This document shows, in pieces, positions 21,692 to 32,719 of a stretch of 64,000 bases of DNA (its first letter is position 1; each line of letters begins with the position of its first letter). A program made the position numbers and the translations under genes. The DNA comes from Rhodocollybia butyracea (taxonomy: Eukaryota > Basidiomycota > Agaricomycetes > Agaricales > Omphalotaceae): the NCBI GenBank assembly GCA_015501585.1, contig JADNRY010000207.1, forward strand, positions 43,041-107,040, written 5' to 3'. The notes under the pieces were generated by a model. The model saw only the letters and a program-made list of their open reading frames with translations, was not told the DNA's origin and did no database searches.

Positions 21692-24600
21692 ATGTCAATG
21701 GAATCCACTTCCACTTCCACTTATCGGATCGACCCCCTTCACGGCGCCACTAATTATAACGTGTGGCAAATCAAGATGAATGATATCTTGACTGATCTGG
21801 GCCTAATTAACTACATTGGGTCCACGGCGCCAACTCTCCTCTCTGATAGGTCAAATCAGGGCGATCACGACAAATGGACTGAGAAGGACCGAAAGGCCCT
21901 CTCCACTATTAGGTTGCGTGTAGATGACAGTGCCCTAGTCTACATTGCAGGTGCAAAAACATCTAAGGAAGCATGGGACACACTGAAGAGGATGTACGAA
22001 GCTGCAGGGACCATCAGCATTATTGCTACCCGCCGTAAGCTTTTTCGTACTCACTGCCCAGAGGGGGCAGACATCGAAGAACACGTCCGCACCATCCGGG
22101 GATATCAACAACAGCTTGCCAATCAAGGGCAACCACTCATGGCATCAGAATTTTCCACCATACTCCTCACATCCCTCCCTGACTCTTGGGACCAATTTGC
22201 ATCCTCTATTGACAAGGCTACCCTCACAGACACTGCAGACCCGGACTCCACCATTCTCGTGTCCAAAGTCTTGGAAGAAGACTTCCGTAAACTGTCTAAA
22301 AACACGTCACCTGAAATTGCCTTACCTGCCAATGGTAATAAATACAAAGGGCAATCTAAATCAAAGTTTGGTAAATCCAAATATGATTCATCCGCCACCT
22401 GTCACTACTGTGGACGCGTTGGGCATTTTGTAAGTGAATGCCGTACTAAGAAGCGAGACCTCCACCGGGGAGGCAAGCCAGGGAACAACTACAACAATGG
22501 GAACAATAATCATGGGAAGAATTTTCAGCATCACTCACATGCTGCCATCTCGGACTCAGACTTTGCATTCATCGCAAAGGACACTGCACTATCGGCCACC
22601 ACACCTGCCTCCAGCTGGATTGCTGACTCCGCTACAACGTCACATCTAGTTAGAGACTGATCCGCATTTACTACATATGCGGAATTACAGAATCACCCCA
22701 TTCAAGGTGTTGGAAACCCCGCCGCTGGTATTGGAAAAGGAACTGTCCAGATCCAATCTACTGTAGGTAACAAGACCTACACCATCTCGCTCCGAGACGT
22801 TGTGCATTGCCCAACCACGCCATTTAATCTTTTGTCTGTCAGTAAGATCACTGACATGAACTGTGGAATTAATTTCCGCCAACATGGACTCACTATCACG
22901 GCACCTAATAAACCGGATCAGGTCATTGTTTTAGGCACCAAGACAGGTGGCCTATACTCGCTGAATGTCACGACAAACATTCCAATGCAGGCTTACGCTG
23001 CACAAGTCCCCCAGAACCGGTCTTGGTATGACTGGCACAAAATCATGGGACACATTTACATGGGTTCAGTCAAAATGCTAAAGGAGAAGAATATGGTTGA
23101 GGGAATGGAAGTCAATCCCGACACACCACCTCCTCAGTGTGTGTCATGTATCAAATCTAAATCTCATGTCACCCCTTTCCCCCAGAAGTCTAACACTGAA
23201 TATACAGAAATAGGGGAAATGACATACACAGATGTATGGGGACCTGCCCGAACACCCGGTATTCGAGGCGAAAGATACTATGTCAGCTTCACTGACGGCT
23301 GCGCACACCACTCCAAAGTCCACTTCATGAAGGAGAAAGAGGCTCTCCCACATATCAAGAATTACCAGGCACATATTAAAGCACAAACCGGCAAAGACCT
23401 GAAGGCCATGCGATTTGATGGCGGGGGAGAATACATCAGCAAAGAGGTAACTGGCTACCTCGACTCATGCGGGATTCACTACGAAATCACCGCCGCCCAC
23501 TCACCTTCCCAAAACGGCGTGGCGGAGCGCCTTAACCGAACTTTAATTGAACATGCACGCGCCATGATATTAGAACACAATATTCCGTACTTTCTATGGC
23601 CGGAGGCTGTAGCATACGCATGTTACCTCCGAAACAGATCTCCAACTCGTGCACTGAAGAACTTTATCACCCCTGAAGAGGCTTTCACAGGGAAGAAGCC
23701 CAATATTTCGATGTTACAGGAATTTGGAATTAAATGTTGGGTATTACAACAAGACGGCCAGAATTCAAAGCTAGACCCAAAGTCTTGGGAATTTATTTTT
23801 ATGGGACTCTCCAACCACAGCAAAGCATGGAGATACTACAATCCCAGGGCCCGGCAAATCCAGACATCCCGAAATGTAGTCTTTGAGAATCAGACTTACG
23901 CACCCCCCGATTATGCGGTCTCCCGCACAGATAATTCCCAATCTACCACTTCCAACCCTCCATTGCTCGAGGGGGAGAGGGGGAGTGCCGAGCAAATTCC
24001 GGGTAGTGAACCCAAAGAATCCGAGTTGCCACCAACGCCGCAGACGCCACCAAGGGCGCATCAACCCGCTCCACTAATTGCACCACCGGCACCATCAAAG
24101 CCCCGCATAGCGAGACCCGCACCCACACCTAGAGCACTATTGTCACGGCTCGCTAATATTCCCGCACAGAATTACCGCCTATTGAATAATCCACAGGCCC
24201 GAAGCAGACCCGCAGGATGGGAAACAGTTGTCCCCATCACTCCTGACCAAGATCCCGACTCATCCCTATCTACTGAATTCTCACTATTATCCAATGTCAA
24301 CACTGATTACTCGGATGAGCCCGCATCACATAACGATGCACTTACGCGCCACGATTCGGCACAATGGTCTGAAGCCATGGACAAGGAAATCAAACAACTC
24401 CAATCTACAGGTACTTGGATACTCGACGAACTTCCTCCTGGCCGTAAGCCAGTAAAATGCAAATGGACTTATAAGCTTAAACGCGACCACACCGGAGCCA
24501 TTACCAGATACAAGGCTCGACTTGTGGCCAAGGGATTTTCCCAGATCCCGGGAATTGATTACACTGACACATTTGCACCAGTTGTACGGCTCGAAACATT

Positions 24601-25870
24601 CCGTACTCTTATGGCAATAGCTGCCAGATACAAACTCGAAATTCACACCATGGATGTTGTTGGTGCATACCTTAACGGTGAACTCGATGAAACCATCTAC
24701 ATGGAGCAACCTCATGGATATGAGGATGGCACAGGCAAAGTGTGCAAACTACTTCGACCCATCTATGGACTTAAGCAGTCCGGTGCAATCTGGAACAAGA
24801 AACTCAACTCCGAGTTTCTCAACTTAAAATTCACACGCCTTATCTCGGATCAGTGTGTATACATTCGACGCAACGACTCAGGCATTATTATTGTTGCTGT
24901 CCACGTCGATGAAATGACAATCTTCGCATCAGATGATGCCCTCACATCCCAAGCAAAGCATGAGCTTGGCTCAAAGTTTGAGGTCCAGGACTTGGGACCA
25001 GTCAGACAAATCTTAGGCATGGAAGTCACCAGAGACCCCACATCCGGCTCTATCACACTCACACAGACTCAGTATCTCAAGAAAATACTTGAGAGATTTG
25101 GCATGACTAACTGCCAGCCTGTTACCACACCACTTGATCCTAACGTCAAGCTGGAAAAGACTCCAGATGACAAACCCATCTCACCGGAATTATGGAGTGA
25201 ATACTCCGCCGCTGTTGGATCATTTAATTTTGCCGCCACTGCTACTCGGCCTGACATGAAGCACACGGTCCATGAATTAGCTCAATACTTGAGTAACCCC
25301 TCACCGACTCACTGGACCGCCGCCAAACACGTTCTCCGCTACATCAGTGGAACACTTGATTTAGGTATCACCTACTTACCATCAGATACCGACCCCGATA
25401 TTTACTCAGACGCCAACTGGGGAACCAATCCCAATGACCGGAAATCCATCTCCGGCTATGCTGTAATGTTTGGGAACGCCGCCATCTCCTGGTATTCCAA
25501 GAAACAGCCCACCGTTGCACTCTCCACTATGGAAGCCAAATACATGGCTGTTAGTAATGCTACCCGAGAATGTCTCTGGATCAGAGAGCTTCTCACTGAA
25601 CTTGGAATCCCACCTCACGGCCCAACAATTATTCATGTTGACAATCAAGCCGCTATTAAATTCGCCGAAAACTCTCAGTTTCACGCCCGATCCAAACACA
25701 TTGACATTCGACATCATTTCATACGCGAGCACATTACCTCTAACAAGGTATCAGTCCAATACTGCGCCACGGATGACAACATCGCCGATATATTCACAAA
25801 GTCGCTGACCAAACCGAAACATGAGCACTTTGTCAAATTACTCGGAATGACAAGAGTCGACCGGAGTTGA
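21692..25870 (+). pseudogene. copia gag-pol polyprotein, one in-frame TGA
   Basis: Frame runs from ATG 21692 to stop 25868-25870, about 1390 codons, interrupted only by TGA at 22658-22660. Domains in order: gag with YNVWQIKM; zinc knuckle CHYCGRVGHFVSEC (CX2CX4HX4C); protease DSATTSH; GAG-pre-integrase WHKIMGH...CVSC; integrase core with TDVWGP, FDGGGEY and NGVAERLNRTLIE; reverse transcriptase YKARLVAKG through IYGLKQSG; RNase H with SDANWG, STMEAKYMA, VDNQAA and KHIDIRHH. The stop lies right after the protease active site (VRD-stop-SAF), where Arg would be expected. The RT catalytic box reads VHVDEM (24899-24916) instead of the usual (Y/H)VDD, so the second Asp is Glu. The element may therefore be inactive despite its youth. 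Confidence 0.9.
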
Positions 25871-25877
25871 GGGGGAG
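25869..25877 (+). promoter_or_regulatory. Polypurine tract
   Basis: GAGGGGGAG directly abuts the 3' LTR and overlaps the gag-pol stop codon. Expected plus-strand primer site. Confidence 0.8.
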
Positions 25878-26133
25878 TGTCGTATGTAACGCTTTGGCAT
25901 CACCATATGCAACTCCGGAGGTTCAACCACGGACTTACAAACACATATACGGACTTACTAATAGTGTATATATTTATTAGTGATCATTAGATAGTACTTA
26001 CTACGCATACACGGACATGTAGATACTCCGGCACACTTATACTACAATACTTAGAGTATATAAGCTGTATCGAGCTCTCTCAATATTATCATCTTACATT
26101 CATAACACTCTCTTAAAGTCATCTACCACAACA
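25878..26133 (+). repeat. 3' LTR
   Basis: 256 bp, identical to the 5' LTR except T at 26052. Confidence 0.95.
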
Positions 26134-26510
26134 ACATTCGGGCGGATGTAGTAAATGGCCCCTGGAGGGGGGTTACACTACCCGCATTGACTAAACTAAA
26201 AGTTATACTGCCTAACCTTCTTGAGTGGGACACAGATGGTGTTACAGCTGGCATTCGAGCTTCTCTCAGTGAGCTGAAAGAGGTACTAAAGCGGTCAGAG
26301 TGTACATTACAGCATGTCAATCTGGATATGGACTCAGGTCTTGAAGGATGGGGCGACTATGTACTCCCAATAGTGGAGAAGTTTTTCAAGGGTTTTCCGG
26401 TCAAAACTGTGGGCTGTTTTGTTGAGGGCATACCGTTGGAGGAATGGATGAAAATAACAGATGAATTGGTATATGCTGGTGCTTGCGTAGGGTCTAGATT
26501 GATTGTTTAG
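26134..26510 (+). pseudogene. F-box protein gene, 3' part, beyond the copia element
   Basis: After the target duplication ACATT the sequence resumes and stays open from about 26187: LPALTKLKVILPNLLEWDTD, AGIRASLSELKEVLKRSE, WGDYVLPIVEKFFKGFPVKTVG, ending GSRLIV and stop at 26508-26510. It is the C-terminus of the F-box/LRR protein whose N-terminal part ends at 21324. Confidence 0.7.
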
Positions 26511-26599
26511 CATTGTTTGCTGCATTTTTGATCCTTGATTCTTGAAGTTGTAGGATTTTGTTGTTGTCAGACATACAATCTCGTTTTATTCTCCTTAAC

Positions 26600-28564
26600 A
26601 TGTCAGACTTATACTATGACACGCGCATAACTAACCGCGCTTTCCATAATATGACTGAAGTTAAGTTATCACAGGATGAAGTGAAAATGTTAGCTCTAAA
26701 CTCGAAATTCATACCTTGTCCCAGCCTCACTACCCCGTCCACTGTTGAGGAAGCCTTTGAGGATTTTTGTCGAAGACTCCGCCTAAAACAAGACCCGGAG
26801 GAGCTCGAGACTATGAAAACCGAAGTTCAAACTACACTCGGCGGATTCCTTGGTATACCTGAAATATCTGCAGAACACAAGGAATATGTACCTCGGTTCC
26901 ATATCCCTCAACCCGATGCAGAAGGTAAATCATTAGCCGATGTTGTAGAGAGCGCACTAAACAAGACCTGCAATCAGCTCCAGATTGAAGTCTTAAGCAG
27001 ACAAGCTATTAACGTTTGGCCGAATATCAATACCTCAGACTTTAAAATATTACTTGACCTTCTTAACACCCACCGGCTACTGGCTGTACCGGTGGATAAG
27101 AACCTCGGATTATGTCTGGTTACAATGGACTGGTATCACCAGATGGGACTTAAGCTACTGCAAAACAAATCCTATGTCGAGGAAGCTCCAAACCATATGT
27201 TGCTTCAACACGCTTACAGCGAGATAGTCAGTAATGGACGCCCGTTACTCACTAAACAGCAATTTAAATGGCTAAAGCAACCAGCTAAGGACAGACAGGA
27301 CAAGGTCCCAACCCTGAAAGTCATCCCAAAGATACACAAGCTGCCTCTGTCCGCGAGACCAATTGTACCTACATTTGATACTCTGTTGGCCAATGCCTCA
27401 GTATGGATTGACTATCAACTCAAACCTTTACTTCAACAATTCCCGTGGATCCTACCAGACTCAAAGACATTCTGTCGAGAGCTCATGGATCTTGATTTAA
27501 CACGCGGTAAAGAGTACTGGCTTGTAACCGGAGATGTCATCACAATGTATCCCAATATTCCCATGGAAGATGGTATACGTCAAATTGCACGCATGCTCCG
27601 TACGTCCAGAATGGACTTTAAAACCCTCAGCGAGGCGGCGAAATTGAAAGTAAAATCTTGACCAGGACTAATAATCCTGCTCCTGAGGTTAGTGTTACAA
27701 TTTAACTATGTCGGCTTTGCCAACAAGACATTCCGTCAAGTTGTAGGCACTGCTATGGGTACAGCGTGTGCACCAACATACGCTAATTTATTCCTTGCAT
27801 CCTATGAGGGAAAACCACTCGAGGAGCTAAAGGACATCATAACCTTCTATCGACGCTTCATTGACAACACATTTGCAATCATTGAAGGCACTATAGATGA
27901 TGTCCTCAGGTTCCAAGAGAGGTTCGGGAATCTACACCCAAATATGAGGATGGAATGGACACAGTCCCGCTTCCGATTACCATTCCTAGATGTCGATGTT
28001 GCTCTGGAATTTGCGCCAGGTGCAGTTGCCCATAATCCTAAAGTTGAGATTGTGACTAGGGTATTCCAGAAAGCGCTAAATGCCTACCTCTATATTCCCT
28101 GGAACTCCTGCCACTCCGAAGACTCCAGATGTGCTTGGGTCAAAGGAGAATTGATTTGATATACTCAGATCTCTTCAAAGCTAGAGGACTTCGCAAAAAT
28201 TCGTAAAGAATTTGGCATCCGTTTACATGCCCACGGATACCCGGGGAGATGGCTAGAAAATGTCTTTAAGGAGATATCATATATGGTCAAGCGCCCCCAG
28301 GCACTCAAGTCTCATAGTACTTGTACAGATGAGACTGACCCTATACACACCCTTAAACTCACACATAATCCACTGTGGGATAACGTAGACCTTGGCCCCC
28401 TGTGGCGAGAGTTGGGTGAAGTGTGGGAGGAGCATGGCAGAGGCACACCTAACCTCCATTTTCTCGCATCTTTTGCGAAACCAACCTCGATGGGTGACCA
28501 GTTAAATAAAAACAACTGGGACATCTTGAAAGCCTATCATAGCGAACTTGCAGCAATTGTTTAA
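26600..28564 (+). pseudogene. Penelope-like reverse transcriptase with two in-frame TGA codons
   Basis: One frame from ATG 26600 (MSDLYYDTR) to 28564, about 654 codons, broken only at TGA 27659-27661 and TGA 28157-28159. RT landmarks: fingers VIPKIHKLPLSARPIVPTF (the PKIHK...RPI signature of Penelope-like RTs), motif A TGDVITMYPNIPMEDGI, motif B GTAMGTACAPTYANLFL, motif C YRRFIDNTFAI, and a thumb region with AYLYIPWNSCH and KGELI-stop-YTQ, where related elements have an Arg. Motif C should be IDD: the second Asp is Asn (AAC at 27866-27868), which alone would kill catalysis. The C-terminus (ILKAYHSELAAIV) has no endonuclease domain. Confidence 0.8.
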
Positions 28565-28825
28565 TCCTATTTTTTTCCTCCATCTTCCACACTAGTTCAT
28601 TGCGCCGCTCCCTCCGGGAGCTCTACTCGAACTGTCAGATGTTCAGAAAAAATAAGCATGGATTCTACACATAAAATTGCTACCTATACTATGATAATAC
28701 AAGTATTATTCCATAGATCTATACAAGGATCAGCATACGAGAACCAAAAAAGGCACTCCGCTGTCCCGTTTAGGCATTGTAAGTTAGTGTTTGGCCCAAA
28801 GCCCACTGACAAACAAAGTTTGTTG

Positions 28826-28875
28826 TGACGTCGGAGAACAACGCCGCCTGATGAGTCTTTACAGACGAAACGTTG
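28826..28875 (+). ncRNA. Hammerhead ribozyme motif (type III layout)
   Basis: The full conserved core is present: CTGATGA (28848-28854), stem II GTCT/AGAC with loop TTAC (28855-28866), then GAA (28867-28869). Stem III pairs A28870-C-G-T with A28828-C-G-T plus two GU pairs (28826-28827 with 28874-28875). The predicted cleavage triplet is G-T-C at 28830-28832. Stem I, the hairpin 28833-28847, is short and irregular (one or two G-C pairs), so cleavage in isolation may be weak. Fungal Penelope-like elements are reported to encode such ribozymes, and this lies in the 3' noncoding part of one. Confidence 0.75.
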
Positions 28876-29013
28876 GACCAAAACATCGTGGCCCATATCT
28901 CGCTCTTACCGCACTCAGTCTCCAGCCCACTCAAAATTGCTCACTCCTCGATTTTGTTGTTGTCAGACATATGTCCATACTGTTATCTATATTACTAGCT
29001 CATGAGTCGTGAC

Positions 29014-30455
29014 TCATGTAGAGTCCAGTTTAGGAACAAGTGGGTTGGCAAAAGCATGAGGGCCTCCATCTTCAATGTCTCCATAGGCGTGCAAACGAGC
29101 AATAAACGACATGGTAATGCGTTGATGCTTGGAGGCCTTTTCTGTTTTCCTTCGCTCCATGTGGTTCTCGTAAAAGTTGAAACAATGCAATTCTGGTGTC
29201 TTCCCAAGCAATGCGACCAAATCGTCATTACTGATAGCTGCGTTCTCAATTTACATGGTTGTCAAAGAACAGCCAGATCGCAACAGGAAGGAAGCAACTT
29301 TGTCCTGTGGCCAGAGTAGATCTCCGTACCCTTGATAGTTGATCGACATTTCCTGCAGAGCTGGAAAATATGCAGCATCCATGAGGAGGCTGAATGTTTC
29401 AGGGACATGGTGATACTCAATCAAGACTGAGAGTGAATGGATTGTTTCTGAGGACTGTGGTGGTATTTCGGAAGAGTGTGAGTTGTCATCACAGGATGAG
29501 AACATGTAAGAAAGTGATTCCAGACTAGGACAAAAGCCTAAAGCTCTGAAAAGCTCATGATCTGGGCCGACAAATGATATCGGTAGTTCTAGAGTTTTGA
29601 TCTGGCCCCACAGGAACACCTCTTTCTTTTCCACAGTTGGCAAGGTTCCGAGTGTAAGTTGGGTGAGCTGAGGTGCATTGCAAAATATATCAAGCTCGGG
29701 TCACACAAAACGTAGAAGTCCAACTCCAATGATTTTAGCGACACCAAAGGACAGTTTTTCAAAGCGGCAAAGATCGAAAAACTTTCCAAGTGAGGGAATT
29801 CAGCCTTTAGACTAAAACGTCCCCATCTCGCAGACTGAGCAAATAAGATATGCATGAACTCGGGGACCGGAATGTCTAGCCCCAAGTTTGCCTTTAAACT
29901 GATCTCTAGAGGTTCAGTTTCTCCCATATGGTCAAGACACCATATCAACGGTGCTGCAAGTTTCGCGAGATTGTTCAGGCCTTCTTCAGTGTCGTCACTC
30001 AGATCAGCTTTAAGCCACATCTTTTGCCAAAGAGCTGTACAGGACAGCGCTATATTATGCCAGCAACTACACACAGCCATGAGAGTATAGCCGGGAAGAG
30101 TGGCTCCTTCAGAATCAATGTCGTTTTGTATGTCTGGGTCGCACAAGAAAAGAGTGAAGATGAGATTGAGAATCTCGGAAGGCAAGCACCTGATCGGAGC
30201 AAGTAAAGACTTGTACTTTGCTCGCAGGATCTCCAACCACTTGAGCTTGTTGGTCAGTGATATGAGCTCCCATCTGATTCAATCTGTGTCAACGTCCAAG
30301 CCAGTGATTATATGTTGAATTTCGGAGGTGCGGGAAGGGGTTAGAGAGCTCTGAGTGCATAGCAAGTTCTGGAGGGAGGAGGAGGAGAAATCGGGAGAAG
30401 AGTTTGAAGGAACATCCGGGACACCGAGATTGCACTTTTTGCAGAGCATTTCCAT
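29014..30455 (-). pseudogene. F-box/LRR-like protein, long but broken
   Basis: Starts MEMLCKKCNLGVPDVP at 30455 with a CxxC pair, a Ser-rich linker, then RWELISLTNKLKWLE, the F-box LLAPIRCLPSEILNLIF, WHNIALSCTALWQKMW and LRR-like strands (LVSLKSLELDFYVL; QIKTLELPISFVG; ALQEMSINYQG), ending VPKLDST at 29014. Breaks: TGA at 30279-30281 (the paralogue at 15 kb has CGA at the same codon), a 1-base loss near 29695, and TAA at 29251-29253. An inverted-repeat transposon sits about 18 bp upstream of the ATG. Role if intact: substrate adaptor of an SCF ubiquitin ligase, by family. Confidence 0.75.
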
Positions 30456-30473
30456 GTTTTGCACGTCAGGATA

Positions 30474-31152
30474 CACTGCCAGTACATCAGTATATTACCT
30501 CCGAAAAAGGGATAGAAGTATAATATATTTTTCACCTGAATTTTAACAAATTTTTCCAATGAAAAAGAGTGAATATTGCCCCGGAAATAGGCATGGGAAA
30601 ATAAGTACTTTTTCGGCGTCTATTTCGCCCGAAATAGGGCGCTAAATATGCCATCAATTTCATCTGATTTATTAGTAATTTTTCGGCATCAATTTCTTTC
30701 ATATTTCCTTAGACAAAGAAAATCTATTTCAATGGAAATATGTTAACTATTTCGGCTGCGAAAAGAAACGGGCATTAGCGGCGGCCACCCGGGCCGGTCA
30801 AAGGGCTCTTTGGCCCATTCAATTCAATGCCCGTTGCTTTTCGCGGCCGAAATAGTTAACATATTACAATTGAAATATATTTTCTATTGCCACTCATATT
30901 TCCAAGGAAATATCAAAGAGATTACAAAGGAAAAATATACCGAAAAATACTAATAAATCAGGCGAAATTGATGGCATATTTAGCGCCCTATTTCGGGCGA
31001 AATAGCCGCCGAAAAAGTACTTATTTTCCCATGCCTATTTCCGGGGCAATATTCACTCTTTTTTCATTGGAAAAATTTGCTAAAATTCAGGGGAAAAATA
31101 TGTCATACTTCTATCCCTTTTTTGGAGGTAATATACTGAGGTACTGGCAGTG
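30474..31152. mobile_element. CACTG-ended inverted-repeat element (non-autonomous CACTA-like), copy 1
   Basis: 679 bp, starts CACTGCCAGTAC and ends GTACTGGCAGTG, with inverted arms of roughly 300 bp that meet near a GC-rich centre (ccacccgggccgg). It is flanked by the 3-bp duplication ATA (30471-30473, 31153-31155). Paralogous loci at 15.7, 18.5 and 33.2 kb show the unoccupied site (caagata followed by gacg- or ggtg-like sequence). CACTA/G ends plus 3-bp TSD are the CACTA signature. No transposase. Confidence 0.85.
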
Positions 31153-31155
31153 ATA

Positions 31156-31529
31156 GACGTAATCCTGTCAAAGTGTTGTCAGTAGAGAGATAAACGAGTC
31201 ATGACAACTAGAGTTGAAGCTTGAAGTCTTATAGAGCTAGCCATCTAAAGAAAAGGCTATGGGTATGGAGGGTGCTGGTACTTCAGGGCTATTGGTGTTG
31301 GTTTAGTACTGTGTAAAACGCGCCAAGGAAGGAAGGAGGGAAGAACCTAAGCACGGGCCGTGGCGCTGCATGTAAAACTCCCATTTAGCGCCCAACTTTC
31401 ACAAGACTCATTCTTTCATTCTTTGCTTCTGCCTTTTTGCCCATACATTCCTTCACTACAAAATTTATTTTTATCATACAAAACTTGGCAAAAACTCGAA
31501 AATTGAATCCACTGATGTTACTTCAAGCC
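31156..31529. other. intergenic
   Basis: Begins with the F-box 5' flank (shared with 15720-15800), then a GGAAGGAAGGAGGG tract near 31326. No gene. Confidence 0.4.
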
Positions 31530-32253
31530 ATGGCCTCAGACTCACGCCATTTAATTGCTGGCGTGACACTGGGCATACTAGGAGCCATTGGTATTGCTAT
31601 AACTATCTGGTGAACCATTGTAATGAAATCAGGTGATGGGTATGCGTATGATGATCATACATCTGTGCCACTTCCTGCTGCTAGTGCTAGGAGGCCCAGT
31701 TTACTGCCACTTATCTGGCACTCAACCAACACCGTTCAATCCGTCATCTCCGCTTTCTATGGACTCAACAAAACTCTTTTCTGAAGATGGACTGAGGTTT
31801 GGAGTCCATACGCCGGGGGCGAACATGCATATCGCGATGAGGTTAGTTAAGTTAAGTAATGATGTGTGGCAGTTTAGTGAACCTCTTAGAGGAAGGAAGT
31901 TGGGTGAGGTTGGTATCATAATTTTTTTGCTTCAAAGTTTGAACGAGGTTTGATGTTTTTCTGCCCAGATGAACCCTTTTGCAGGAACTTCTCAAATCTC
32001 GCTGCTTCCGACATTGACAATAAACATGGCAAATGTAGACCCATTTTCCCCATTTTATGATTCCAATCCTACATCTCCCTTGTCTTCAACTGTTGATAAT
32101 CTCATTACACCGTTTACACCTGTTGAATCTATGAGACCATATCCCTTCTCTTGTACAAAGCCCCATATTCAAACTAAAGCTCAAATTCAACCCATTTTTG
32201 AAATAACCATCTATGAGCTCTCCCCTCAGTCGATGGTTCCTCAATCTCAATGA
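31530..32253 (+). pseudogene. Probable relic of a single-TM protein gene
   Basis: ATG at about 31531 opens MASDSRHLIAGVTLGILGAIGIAITIW, a short N-terminus and one membrane helix, then TGA. Downstream frames carry YAYDDHTSVPLPAASARRPSLL, then in another frame FSEDGLRFGVHTPG. After a plausible GTTGGT...CAG intron (to about 31970) comes a Pro/Ser/Thr-rich tail ending MVPQSQ. Pieces of one gene in three frames suggest decay; function unknown. Confidence 0.35.
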
Positions 32254-32719
32254 CAAGATTAGTCGGTACCAAGGAAAGCCACTTCTAGTAGCTGAGAGCA
32301 AGTTGATGCGACGGGGTTGGCTTTGATTGGTGCAGCTGGGTTGTTCCACCAGTGAGACAGAATCCAAACAACTCGGTATAATCTCTCGGACTCGCAAGGC
32401 GTCCATCGGCCTTGGCGCAGGTTTTATTAGGGGAGGACACTGGCAACACAGATGTATTATCCATCTGGATGAGGTTGTGGAAATTAGTCGGGACGAGAAG
32501 GATGATGCCACGAGAGGAGAATCCCCTCCGTTGTCAGCTAGACTGGGTCCCGGTCATGCATCTGCTCTATCTACTTCAACGCTAGGTACACTTGCTACCA
32601 CCATGAACACCCATGCCCCTTCCTCATATGGAATCGGATCACAAACCCTTACACATCTACGTTGACAGAATATATGGGTAGCCTGGGCCATCTTCTGCAG
32701 ACTCGCATCTGGCTCCACC
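32254..32719. other. no confident gene
   Basis: Two overlapping ORFs on opposite strands (32086-32511 minus, 32327-32665 plus) look like chance frames: no domain, no splice support. Confidence 0.3.

Larger units (their letters stand above)
21325..26133 (+). mobile_element. Ty1/copia LTR retrotransposon, nearly intact
   Basis: 4809 bp, flanked by the 5-bp target duplication ACATT (21320-21324 and 26134-26138). Two 256-bp LTRs begin TGTCG and end CAACA and differ at one position. A primer-binding site follows the 5' LTR and a polypurine tract precedes the 3' LTR. A single gag-pol frame has the copia domain order (gag, protease, integrase, RT, RNase H). LTR identity indicates a recent insertion. 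It interrupts an F-box pseudogene. Confidence 0.95.
26554..28971 (+). mobile_element. Penelope-like retroelement, endonuclease-less (Coprina/Athena type)
   Basis: A 2.4-kb unit with one long RT frame, a noncoding 3' region and a hammerhead-ribozyme motif near its end. The same 22-bp word occurs at 26554-26575, just before the ORF, and at 28950-28971, after the ribozyme. That is the arrangement expected if a 5'-truncated pseudo-LTR precedes the ORF and a longer one follows. No GIY-YIG endonuclease is readable after the RT, as in the fungal Coprina clade. It lies between two F-box pseudogenes. Exact ends are not certain. Confidence 0.75.

Noticed and set aside
29002..29319. Plus-strand ORF of 105 codons
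   Set aside because: Shadow of the C-terminal end of the minus-strand F-box pseudogene.
32086..32665. Overlapping ORFs on both strands
   Set aside because: Neither shows domain or intron support; listed as non-coding.
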